Positions 15,621 through 22,400 of a stretch of 30,058 nt of DNA are shown in pieces. The stretch is from positions 1-30,058 of the forward strand of contig CAVKQB010000022.1 in assembly GCA_963658575.1 (NCBI GenBank), given 5' to 3'. The notes under the pieces are model-generated. The model was given only the letters and a program-made list of their open reading frames with translations. It made no database searches and had not been told where the DNA came from. The stretch is from W0P28-013 sp963658575 (GTDB taxonomy: Bacteria; Bacteroidota; Bacteroidia; Bacteroidales; Paludibacteraceae). The translations under genes and the position numbers were made by a program. Positions within the stretch are counted from its first letter, which is position 1; each line of letters starts with the position of its first letter.

Positions 15621-16396
15621 TCAAGTTCGGTAGCGAGAATGTGTTCGAGTTGCTCGGCGGTGATATTGAGCGAAAATTTGCCGTCGCGCGCCAGCGAAAT
15701 CGTGCCGGTCTCCTCCGACACAACGACAACCAACGCATCGGTGCGCTCCGAAATGCCCAAAGCCGACCGGTGGCGCAAGCCGAGATATTTCGGCACATCG
15801 GGATTTTGCGAAACGGGCAAGATGGCACCCGCCGCCTTGATGCGCCCATCGGCCACAATCATGGCACCATCGTGTAGCGGACTATTTTTGAAAAAGATGT
15901 TTTCGATGAGGCGCGTGCTGACATCGGCATTTATCACATCGCCCGACTCGATGTACTGTTGCAGGTTGTCGCTGCGCTGAATGACGATGAGCGCGCCCGT
16001 TTTGGCACGCGCCATATCGCGGCAAGCAATCACCAAACGCATTATCGGGAAATCGTTCGTTTTGCTCTCTTTTTGGCTGTTGTGGAGCATTTTTTTCAGC
16101 CACTGCATCGACCGAAAATTGGTGCGCGACCCGATGCGCGAGAAAAAACGGCGTATCTCGCTCTGGAAAATCACGATGAGGCCGATGGCACCAACCGCCA
16201 CAACTTTGTTCAGAATGGCACCGAGCAGTTCCATCTTGAACACGTGCGTAACCAAAAACCACACCAGCACAAACGCCAAAATCCCCACGAAGATGTTGCC
16301 TGCGCCCATGTTTTTCATCAACTTGTAAGTGCCAAACATCAGCAGTGCCACCAGCGTAATGTCTATCACATCTTTTATTCCAAAAGCCAATTCCAT
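15617..16396 (-). CDS. cdaA: CdaA-type diadenylate cyclase
   Basis: A 259-residue membrane-anchored enzyme that makes the second messenger c-di-AMP from two ATP. About three membrane helices fill residues 10-78 (ITLVALLMFGTYKL, IFVGILAFVLVWFLV, VAVGAIGLIVIF), followed by the DAC domain with the catalytic DGA at 176-178 (PLHDGAMI) and the RHR at 208-210 (YLGLRHRSALGISE). Both are intact. The ATG at 16396 (MELAFGIKDVIDI) aligns with the usual family start; an in-frame ATG at 16417 would add seven residues. It is downstream of folP in the same transcription unit, an arrangement known in Bacteroidota. No c-di-AMP phosphodiesterase is in the window. Confidence 0.95.
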   Translation of the reverse strand: MELAFGIKDVIDITLVALLMFGTYKLMKNMGAGNIFVGILAFVLVWFLVTHVFKMELLGAILNKVVAVGAIGLIVIFQSEIRRFFSRIGSRTNFRSMQWLKKMLHNSQKESKTNDFPIMRLVIACRDMARAKTGALIVIQRSDNLQQYIESGDVINADVSTRLIENIFFKNSPLHDGAMIVADGRIKAAGAILPVSQNPDVPKYLGLRHRSALGISERTDALVVVVSEETGTISLARDGKFSLNITAEQLEHILATELE

Positions 16397-16442
16397 CGTC
16401 GTTATGCCAATTTTCAATCGTCAGATTGAGTAAAAAATTCTG

Positions 16443-17297
16443 TTAAATGTAGGCGTTTTGCTGCGCCAATGTGTAAATTTTTATTGCTTCCACAGCCGCC
16501 TTCACATCGTGCACGCGCAAAATGTGCGCGCCGCCTTGCAACGCCAGCATATTTGCCGCCGTAGTGCCGTTCAACGCCTCGGCCGGCGCGATGCCCAACG
16601 GGCGCCACACCATCGATTTGCGCGACAAACCTGCCAAAATGGGTGCGCCAAACGTCCCGAACAGACGCAGTTCGTGCAACAATTGATAGTTTTGCGCCAA
16701 TGTTTTGCCAAAACCGAATCCTGGGTCGACGATTATCTCCTTGTCGAACCCGAGCGCACGCAACGTCGCTATTTTTTCGGCGAAATAGCGCAGCAACGAC
16801 GGCAAAAAATCCGCATCGTCGGGCATGGTACGCTGCATATTCGGAAATCCGTAGGCGTGTGTAAGCACATACGGCACCTGCAAGCGCGCCACCGTCGGCA
16901 GCAAGTCGGAATCCATGCAGCCGCCCGACACATCGTTCACCAGCGACACGCCAAACTCCACGACGGCACGCTCGGCCACCGAGGCACGAAACGTATCGAC
17001 CGACAGCAGCACGTCGGGATAGTGCTGCCGAATGACAGCCAACGCCCACGACACACGCCGCCACTCCTCGTCGGTCGTCGGAAAATCGGCTTGCGGCCGC
17101 GTAGAACAGCCGCCAACGTCCAAAATAGCCGCCCCACAAGCCACCGCCTCATCGACATGCGCCACAAGCGAAGCCTCGTCGAGCGAACGGCTGGCCGCAA
17201 AAAACGAATCGGGCGTGGCATTGATAATAGCCATCGCCACAGGCTGCCGCAAATCGACAGCACAGCCATTCAATACAATAATCGGAGCCTGTTCCAC
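16443..17297 (-). CDS. folP: Dihydropteroate synthase
   Basis: A 284-residue TIM-barrel enzyme that joins p-aminobenzoate to 6-hydroxymethyl-dihydropterin pyrophosphate in folate synthesis; it is the sulfonamide target. Motifs in order: IINATPDSFF (24-33), DVGGCSTRP (60-68), LLSVDTFR (97-104), NDVSGG (121-126), IVDPGFGFGKT (189-199), LAGLSRKSM (221-229) and RVHDV (261-265). Two loop positions are unusual: the commoner GGxS position holds Cys64, and the usual MHxxGxPxxMQ reads LTHAYGFPNMQ. Both could bear on sulfonamide binding, but nothing here shows resistance. It is the first gene of the folP-cdaA unit, with a promoter at 17326-17355. Confidence 0.95.
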   Translation of the reverse strand: MEQAPIIVLNGCAVDLRQPVAMAIINATPDSFFAASRSLDEASLVAHVDEAVACGAAILDVGGCSTRPQADFPTTDEEWRRVSWALAVIRQHYPDVLLSVDTFRASVAERAVVEFGVSLVNDVSGGCMDSDLLPTVARLQVPYVLTHAYGFPNMQRTMPDDADFLPSLLRYFAEKIATLRALGFDKEIIVDPGFGFGKTLAQNYQLLHELRLFGTFGAPILAGLSRKSMVWRPLGIAPAEALNGTTAANMLALQGGAHILRVHDVKAAVEAIKIYTLAQQNAYI

Positions 17298-17325
17298 GTT
17301 ATAAAAATAGCGACTTTTCTGCGTA

Positions 17326-17355
17326 CAAAATTACTGAAAAAATCTTGCCTACAAA
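17326..17355 (-). promoter_or_regulatory. folP-cdaA promoter
   Basis: On the minus strand TAATTTTG (complement of 17326-17333) fits TAnnTTTG, with TTTG (complement of 17352-17355) 18 bases upstream, slightly short of the usual spacing. It faces away from the gldJ promoter. Confidence 0.65.
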
Positions 17356-17394
17356 AAGTTGCCATCGCTTTTTTGAAAAAATACGAAAAATCGC

Positions 17395-17424
17395 TTGCTA
17401 ATTGAAAAAAACAACGTAAATTTG
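17395..17424 (+). promoter_or_regulatory. gldJ-like gene promoter
   Basis: TTG at 17395-17397, a 19-base spacer and TAAATTTG at 17417-17424, followed by a leader of about 25 bases. Confidence 0.75.
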
Positions 17425-17453
17425 TGGTCGCATTTGCTAAAATGTAATTTCTC

Positions 17454-18905
17454 ATGAAACTAACGACAAAACTCCTCGGCTTTTGCGCCGTCGCCGCAGC
17501 CGTTACCGCTTGTGGCTCAAAAAATTCGCTGCCGACCGAATACTCGGAAAAGACCGGCTTCGACTACAACAGCCCCGAAACCGGCTTCTTCGACGTGCAT
17601 AGCGTTTACGAAGGAAAAATTCCCCCTGGTTGCGTATACATATCGACCATGACCACCGTGAAGGGCGTAAACAGCGACCCCATCTCGGCTCCGAACAACA
17701 ACGCCAAACGCCGCATCAGCAACAGTGGTTATTTCATGGACGAATACGAAGTTACCAACCTCAACTGGCGCGAATATGTGGCGTGGATAAGCGGCGTGTG
17801 GGCACACGAACCACGCAAAATACTGCTGGCCATGCCCGACGAAACCGTTTGGCGCAAAGCGTTGGCATACAACGAACCGTATGTGCGCAACTACTACTCG
17901 CACGTGGCCTACGGCTACTACCCTGTGGTGGGCGTAACGTGGAAACAAGCCTGCGACTACTGCCAATGGCGCACCGACCGCATCAACGAACTGCAACTCA
18001 TCAACGAAGGCATCATTCCGTTCCGTAGCCTGAAAACCATCAACGAAGCCATCAAAAACAACCCCGACTCGCTCTACGCCTACGTGTTCACCACACAAAA
18101 AGTGGGCGAATTTATCCGCGGAGTCTATGGCGACAGCACCGCAGTCGACCTCGACGGCGTACTCTACGACGCCGAATTCCGTCTGCCTACCGAAGCCGAA
18201 TGGGAATATGCGGCCTACGGCATCGAAGCTGTCGACGGCAACATCTACGAAGGTCAATCGTATCCGTGGAAAGGCGAACAGATGCGCGGATTCGACGACA
18301 AGAAAACCGCTGGCGAATTTTATGCCAACTTCATGCGCGGCCGCGGCGACCTCATCGGTCAGAACATCAACAACACGCTCACCGTGCCGGTGAACTTTTT
18401 CCCGCCCAACGGCTACGGCCTCTACAACATGGCCGGCAACGTGAACGAATGGGTGCTCGACGTTTATCGCGCCACCTCGAACGATGTGGTCGAAGAATAC
18501 AACTCGTTCCGCGGCAATGTTTACGATAGCGACTCGGCCTACGCCGAATCGTTGCTCGACCGCCTGCCGCCCATGGATCAGGTTACGCGCGACAGCATGC
18601 GCAACGTACTCATCAACGAGAAGAAATTTACCGAAGTGGGCGGCGACTACCGCAGTGCACGCGACGGCGACCGGCTCTCGTCGCTGGGCGACTCGGTGCT
18701 GCACATCAACGACGAAAACGCTTCGGCACTCGAACGCGCCCACATGATTTCGGACGAAGACCGCATATACAAAGGCGGCTCGTGGCGCGACCGCGCCTAC
18801 TGGCTGAATCCGGCCAACCGGCGCTACATGAACGAAAACAAATGCACCGACGACATCGGCTTCCGCTGCGCGATGAGTTCGGTGGGCGGCAAAAAACAAA
18901 ACTGA
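17454..18905 (+). CDS. gldJ: GldJ-like SUMF1-fold lipoprotein
   Basis: A 483-residue exported lipoprotein with the lipobox VTAC, the lipidated Cys20 and a non-Asp +2 residue. The body has the formylglycine-generating enzyme (SUMF1) fold: GYFMDEYEVTNLNWREYVAW, YYPVVGVTWKQACDYCQWRT, FRLPTEAEWEYAA, GNVNEWVLDVYR and YKGGSWRDRAYWLNPANRR, ending DIGFRCAMSS. The AYNEPYVRNYY and WRTDRINELQLINEG segments resemble GldJ more than GldK. GldJ and GldK are outer-membrane-associated scaffolds of the gliding/type IX secretion machinery. The catalytic cysteine pair of true formylglycine enzymes is not present in the late segment, so a structural role is likely. It stands alone with its own promoter and terminator, without the gldKLMN genes. 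Confidence 0.82.
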   Translation: MKLTTKLLGFCAVAAAVTACGSKNSLPTEYSEKTGFDYNSPETGFFDVHSVYEGKIPPGCVYISTMTTVKGVNSDPISAPNNNAKRRISNSGYFMDEYEVTNLNWREYVAWISGVWAHEPRKILLAMPDETVWRKALAYNEPYVRNYYSHVAYGYYPVVGVTWKQACDYCQWRTDRINELQLINEGIIPFRSLKTINEAIKNNPDSLYAYVFTTQKVGEFIRGVYGDSTAVDLDGVLYDAEFRLPTEAEWEYAAYGIEAVDGNIYEGQSYPWKGEQMRGFDDKKTAGEFYANFMRGRGDLIGQNINNTLTVPVNFFPPNGYGLYNMAGNVNEWVLDVYRATSNDVVEEYNSFRGNVYDSDSAYAESLLDRLPPMDQVTRDSMRNVLINEKKFTEVGGDYRSARDGDRLSSLGDSVLHINDENASALERAHMISDEDRIYKGGSWRDRAYWLNPANRRYMNENKCTDDIGFRCAMSSVGGKKQN

Positions 18906-18926
18906 TTTTTGGCCCGACGAACATAA

Positions 18927-18964
18927 AAAACGGCACGAGGCCACCGCGCTTCCGTGCCGTTTTC
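18927..18964 (+). terminator. Terminator after the gldJ-like gene
   Basis: AAAACGGCACG (18927-18937) pairs perfectly with CGTGCCGTTTT (18953-18963). No clear promoter is then seen before asnS (18965-19021). Confidence 0.9.
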
Positions 18965-19021
18965 TTCTTCCAACAAACAGAAACAAGACCATTGAAAACT
19001 ATTTGAAAAATCAACAATAAC

Positions 19022-20428
19022 ATGAAAGAGATAAAACGCACCGTGATTGCCGATGCACTGAAACGCACCGACTACGACACTGAAATCAACGTGAGAGGCT
19101 GGGTACGCACACGTCGTGGCAACAAAAACGTGGGCTTCATCGCCCTCAACGACGGCTCGACGATACACAACATGCAAGTGGTGGTCGACATGGCGAAGTT
19201 CGACGACGAACAACTGAAACCCATCACCACAGGCGCAGCCATCAGCGTGAACGGGCGGTTGGCAGCATCGATGGGCAGCGGCCAAAACGTGGAGATACAA
19301 GCCGACGAAATTTTGGTGTACGGCACCGCCGACCCCGAAAAATATCCGTTGCAGAAAAAGGGACACACCATGGAATATCTGCGCGAGATAGCGCACCTGC
19401 GCCCACGCACCAACACGTTTGGAGCCGTGTTCCGCATACGCCACCACATGGCCATGGCTATACACACATTTTTCCACGAACGCGGATTTTTCTACTTTCA
19501 CACGCCGCTGATCACTGCGTCGGATTGCGAAGGCGCGGGACAAATGTTCCAAATTACCACCAAAAACCTCTACAATCTGAAAAAGACCGACGACGGTAAA
19601 ATCGACTACAGCGACGACTTTTTCGGCAAGCAGGCCAGCCTCACCGTTTCGGGACAGTTGGAGGGCGAACTCGCCGCCACGGCGTTGGGCAAAATCTACA
19701 CGTTCGGCCCCACATTTCGCGCCGAAAACTCGAACACACCGCGCCATCTGGCCGAATTTTGGATGATTGAACCGGAAATCGCCTTCATCGGCCTCGACGA
19801 ACTGATGGATTTGGAGGAAGAATTCATCAAATACTGCGTACGCTGGGCACTCGAACACTGCGGCGACGACCTCGAATTTCTGAACAAAATGATAGACCAC
19901 AACCTGATAGAACGCCTAAAAGCGGTTACCGAAACCAAGTTTGTGCGGCTGCCCTACACCGAAGGCATCAAAATACTGGAAGAGGCCGTGGCCAACGGAC
20001 GCAAATTTGAATATCCCGTGTATTGGGGCTGCGACTTGGCCAGCGAACACGAACGCTTCTTGGTCGAGGAACACTTCAAACGCCCCGTCATCATGACCGA
20101 CTACCCGAAGGAGATCAAAGCGTTCTACATGAAACAAAACGCCGACGGCAAAACCATACAAGGCACCGACGTACTCTTCCCGCAGATAGGCGAAATCATC
20201 GGCGGCAGCGTGCGCGAAGAGAACTACGACCGCCTGATGACCCGCATCGAAGAACTGCACATACCGATGAAAGACATGTGGTGGTACCTCGACACACGGC
20301 GTTTCGGCACTGTGCCGCACGCTGGCTTCGGGCTCGGCTTCGAGCGACTAATGCTGTTCGTAACGGGCATGCAAAACATTCGCGACGTGATTCCGTTCCC
20401 ACGCACGCCAAACAACTGCGAATTCTAA
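19022..20428 (+). CDS. asnS: Asparaginyl-tRNA synthetase
   Basis: A 468-residue class IIb aminoacyl-tRNA synthetase, normal length. The N-terminal OB-fold anticodon-binding domain covers about residues 15-105 (INVRGWVRTRRGNKNVGFIA). The catalytic domain has class II motif 2 in FRAENSNTPRHLAEFWMIEP and motif 3 in GFGLGFERLMLFVTGM, followed by the AsnRS-type end NIRDVIPFPRTPNNCEF. These, and the lack of the AspRS insertion domain, separate it from aspartyl-tRNA synthetase. A terminator follows 2 bases after the stop. A complete AsnRS means Asn-tRNA can be made directly, without depending on the amidotransferase route. Confidence 0.98.
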   Translation: MKEIKRTVIADALKRTDYDTEINVRGWVRTRRGNKNVGFIALNDGSTIHNMQVVVDMAKFDDEQLKPITTGAAISVNGRLAASMGSGQNVEIQADEILVYGTADPEKYPLQKKGHTMEYLREIAHLRPRTNTFGAVFRIRHHMAMAIHTFFHERGFFYFHTPLITASDCEGAGQMFQITTKNLYNLKKTDDGKIDYSDDFFGKQASLTVSGQLEGELAATALGKIYTFGPTFRAENSNTPRHLAEFWMIEPEIAFIGLDELMDLEEEFIKYCVRWALEHCGDDLEFLNKMIDHNLIERLKAVTETKFVRLPYTEGIKILEEAVANGRKFEYPVYWGCDLASEHERFLVEEHFKRPVIMTDYPKEIKAFYMKQNADGKTIQGTDVLFPQIGEIIGGSVREENYDRLMTRIEELHIPMKDMWWYLDTRRFGTVPHAGFGLGFERLMLFVTGMQNIRDVIPFPRTPNNCEF

Positions 20429-20430
20429 AA

Positions 20431-20456
20431 AAAAGCGCACTCAGGTGCGCTTTTTT
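20431..20456 (+). terminator. asnS terminator
   Basis: AAAAGCGCAC / GTGCGCTTTT form a 10-bp perfect stem around the loop TCAG, with A and T runs that would also work on the minus strand for the convergent gene at 20461. Confidence 0.93.
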
Positions 20457-20460
20457 AATG

Positions 20461-20940
20461 TCAAATTTGGTTCAACTGCCAGATTATGGCATAACTACGA
20501 TTCTTGTTGCCGCCCTTCGACGCTATATAGCCAAATTGAACCAGTTGCCTCATATAACGTTTGGCAGTTGTCGACGTCAAGCGAAATTGGACGACAACGT
20601 CATTGGTCTTTACCGTTTCTTTATCGACCATAAACAGAAGAATATCGACCATTTTCGCCGCAAATTCAGATTTATCGACCATTTTCGCACCTGTAGAGTG
20701 TATGTATTGGTCGATATCCGATTGCAGATGACGGCAGTGCAATGCGGTCATACAATCCACAAAAAGGCCGACATTTGCTTGCTCCCGTGTATCAATCAGG
20801 GCTTGAATGTACTCCGATTTGTCCTCACTTTGTGATGAAACACTGATTATTCGGTGTTTCTTAGCACAAAAAACGGGCTGCCCAATAGGTGCAACCCGTT
20901 TTATAGTGTTTTTGCAAACTGAAACTTTCAGTTTAGTCAA
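20461..20940 (-). CDS. Putative winged-helix protein, possibly 5'-truncated
   Basis: The open frame encodes up to 159 residues; I do not recognise the family. The C-terminal ~70 residues look like a winged helix: KETVKTNDVVVQFRLTSTTA, then KRYMRQLVQFGYIASKG, a helix-turn-helix followed by a wing. A short unit is repeated three times (MVDKSEFAAK, MVDILLF, MVDKETV). The first 36 codons (20833-20940) lie in the repeated segment that forms the terminator of the neighbouring lipoprotein gene, so they are unlikely to be native coding sequence. The true start is either an internal codon or lost. No promoter was found. It may be the 3' part of a longer gene cut by the duplication; treat the function as unknown. 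Confidence 0.5.
   Translation of the reverse strand: MTKLKVSVCKNTIKRVAPIGQPVFCAKKHRIISVSSQSEDKSEYIQALIDTREQANVGLFVDCMTALHCRHLQSDIDQYIHSTGAKMVDKSEFAAKMVDILLFMVDKETVKTNDVVVQFRLTSTTAKRYMRQLVQFGYIASKGGNKNRSYAIIWQLNQI
20868..20902 (-). terminator. Terminator of lipoprotein gene 1
   Basis: AAAACGGGCTGC pairs with TGCAACCCGTTTT with one bulge. On the minus strand it is 31 bases past the stop of the gene at 20933 and is followed by a T run. Confidence 0.8.
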
Positions 20941-21247
20941 AGTAAAAGTAGTGGTCGGAACCCGCTTCGCAATCGCTTTCCGACTTATCCACTTTTTTCT
21001 TGGTGATTTTGATTTTACGGAGATTCTCTTGCTTCATTTCTTTCTTGGCGTAAGAAATTCTAGCATTAATGCAACGCGGTGTGCAATAGTGATATTCCGT
21101 TCTCGTATCAGACTGCCAATCTTCTTTGGAATCATTCCAATACTCGTACTTCACCGTTACTTTGTAGCAATAGTTTTTGCTGGTGCAAGAGGTCATGGCA
21201 GCAAGCGTGCAAACCACCACGGCGAGAGCAAGTAATACTTTTTTCAT
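20933..21247 (-). CDS. Small cysteine-containing lipoprotein, paralogue 1
   Basis: A 104-residue protein of unknown family. Signal peptide MKKVLLALAVVVCTLAAMTS, then the lipidated Cys21 (lipobox MTSC) and a Lys/Tyr-rich mature domain. It has four further cysteines in the mature part, in YCYKV, YCTPRCIN and SDCEA, which could form disulfides in the periplasm or at the surface. A basic stretch RKIKITKKKVDKSESDCEA comes before the aromatic tail DHYFYFD. It is paired with a tandem paralogue at 21543. The first 30 residues differ at a single position, whereas the region around YWNDSKEDWQSDTRTEYHY and the tail are diverged. Own promoter and terminator. No function is assigned. Confidence 0.85.
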   Translation of the reverse strand: MKKVLLALAVVVCTLAAMTSCTSKNYCYKVTVKYEYWNDSKEDWQSDTRTEYHYCTPRCINARISYAKKEMKQENLRKIKITKKKVDKSESDCEAGSDHYFYFD

Positions 21248-21262
21248 GCTTTTTTACTTTAC

Positions 21263-21311
21263 GTCCGCTCCTTATTCGGACTTTTAAGGTTAATAAACAA
21301 ATGCAAAATTA
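21263..21311 (-). promoter_or_regulatory. Promoter and leader hairpin of lipoprotein gene 1
   Basis: TAATTTTG (complement of 21304-21311) fits the -7 consensus. In the leader, GTCCG and CGGAC (21263-21267 and 21277-21281) form a hairpin; on the transcript its loop reads AATAAGGAG, ending 20 bases before the ATG. The whole leader is copied unchanged in unit 2. Confidence 0.6.
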
Positions 21312-21472
21312 AGCAGAAAACGGGCAAAAACGGCAGCACGACTCGTTCAGAATAAGCAAAGCGCAGGTTTTTGCACGCAAACAGAAATATCAATACGCAA
21401 ATTGGCAAAAATGGCTTGCATGCAAAAACATTAAACATGATGAAACACTGCTTATTCGGTGTTTGTTAGCAC

Positions 21473-21506
21473 AAAAAACGGGCTGCCCAATAGGAGCAAC
21501 CCGTTT
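21473..21506 (-). terminator. Terminator of lipoprotein gene 2
   Basis: A copy of the unit 1 terminator, AAAACGGGCTGC with GCAACCCGTTTT, differing by one base in the loop. It lies between the two paralogues and should separate their transcripts. Confidence 0.8.
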
Positions 21507-21542
21507 TATAGTGTTTTTACAAACTGAAACTTTCGGTTTAGT

Positions 21543-21878
21543 CTAGTAGTTATAGTAGTAGTAGTCGTCGTTATTCTTCTTCGGATAATTCATCGCTTCG
21601 CAATCGCTTTCCGACTTGTCCACTTTTTTCTTGGTGATTTTGATTTTGCGGTAATTGGCACGTTTATACTCTTTTTTCTTCTCGGAAATTTGAACATTGA
21701 TGCAACGCGGCGTGCAATAGTCGTAGTAAGTGTTTGACTTAGACTGCCAATCTTCTTTGTCAGAATCCCATTTTTCGTACTTCTCCGTTACTTTGTAGCA
21801 ATAGTTTTTGCTGGTGCAAGAGGTCATGGCAGCAAGCGTGCAAACCACCACGGCGAGAGCAAGTAATACTTTTTTCAT
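21543..21878 (-). CDS. Small cysteine-containing lipoprotein, paralogue 2
   Basis: A 111-residue paralogue of the gene at 20933, with the same signal peptide, lipobox MTSC and cysteine spacing (YCYKV, YCTPRCIN, SDCEA). The divergent parts are the segment after VTEKYEKWDSDKEDWQSKSN, the helix-like stretch QISEKKKEYKRANYRKIKIT and the tail, which here is longer and ends NNDDYYYYNY. Identical ends with a variable middle suggest a recent duplication followed by change in exposed segments. Function unknown. It lies directly upstream of gene 1 and has its own promoter. Confidence 0.85.
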   Translation of the reverse strand: MKKVLLALAVVVCTLAAMTSCTSKNYCYKVTEKYEKWDSDKEDWQSKSNTYYDYCTPRCINVQISEKKKEYKRANYRKIKITKKKVDKSESDCEAMNYPKKNNDDYYYYNY

Positions 21879-21893
21879 GCTTTTTTACTTTAC

Positions 21894-21942
21894 GTCCGCT
21901 CCTTATTCGGACTTTTAAGGTTAATAAACAAATGCAAAATTA
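21894..21942 (-). promoter_or_regulatory. Promoter and leader hairpin of lipoprotein gene 2
   Basis: TAATTTTG (complement of 21935-21942) and the same GTCCG/CGGAC leader hairpin (21894-21898 with 21908-21912) as in unit 1. Confidence 0.6.
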
Positions 21943-22061
21943 AGCAGAAAACGAGCAAAAAAGCAGCGCAACTCGTTCAGAATAAGCAAATTGCAGGTTT
22001 TTACACACAAACAGAAATATCAATACGCAAGTGGGTAAAAATGGCAGGCAGAAAAACAAAA

Positions 22062-22400
22062 CTATTCGGCATAGCGTGCGCAAAAAGCGTCGTAGCACGA
22101 GCGCGAAAAGGCGAGGCAGACACCGCCCGTGCGCAGCGTGCATTGCAGTGTGGCGTATTCTATGCTGTCTATTTGTGCGGCATTCACCACGCAGCCTTTG
22201 TTGGCGCGTAGCAGTTCGGGGTGCCAGCCAAGAATCCTATCGGCGGTAACGCCTTGGCGCAACTTGTGGCAATGGCCGTCGCTGGTATGCAAGAACCACG
22301 CCTGCGCGGCTTTGTCGTAGTCGAAATAGAGCACGTCGCTCCACGCCACCAACCGAACAGCTTTGGCAGTAAAAACGGCTATGTATGGCGATTTGGGCAT
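22062..22400 (-). CDS. Single-domain LytTR DNA-binding protein
   Basis: A 112-residue protein consisting of little more than a LytTR domain. Family features: VRLVAWSDVLYFDYDKA (the S/D-ILYIE block), WFLHTSDGHCHKLRQGVTAD, then HPELLRANKGCVVNAAQIDS, matching the conserved F.R.H+.yiVN..hI segment, and a final LAFSRSCYDAFCARY (the P.SR.y...f block). There is no receiver or membrane domain, so activity is probably set by abundance or a partner. It lies just upstream of the tandem lipoprotein genes on the same strand, and could regulate them; this is only inferred. The ATG is 5 bases from a run of TTTCACAC octamers, and no standard promoter is visible upstream. Confidence 0.85.
   Translation of the reverse strand: MPKSPYIAVFTAKAVRLVAWSDVLYFDYDKAAQAWFLHTSDGHCHKLRQGVTADRILGWHPELLRANKGCVVNAAQIDSIEYATLQCTLRTGGVCLAFSRSCYDAFCARYAE

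Larger units (their letters stand above)
20833..22061 (-). repeat. Tandem duplication of a ~0.6 kb lipoprotein gene unit
   Basis: Unit 1 (20833-21437) and unit 2 (21438-22061) are direct repeats. Each holds, on the minus strand, an upstream A-rich region, a TAATTTTG promoter, a leader hairpin, a small lipoprotein gene and a hairpin terminator. Identity is near complete in the terminator, leader and signal-peptide parts and lower in the middle and 3' end of the genes. The units differ in length by about 20 bases, mostly in the 3' coding end. Confidence 0.9.

Noticed and set aside
21268..21276. AAGGAG as a normal ribosome binding site
   Set aside because: It is about 20 bases from the ATG and in a hairpin loop, too far for a standard Shine-Dalgarno interaction, and other genes here lack such sites.
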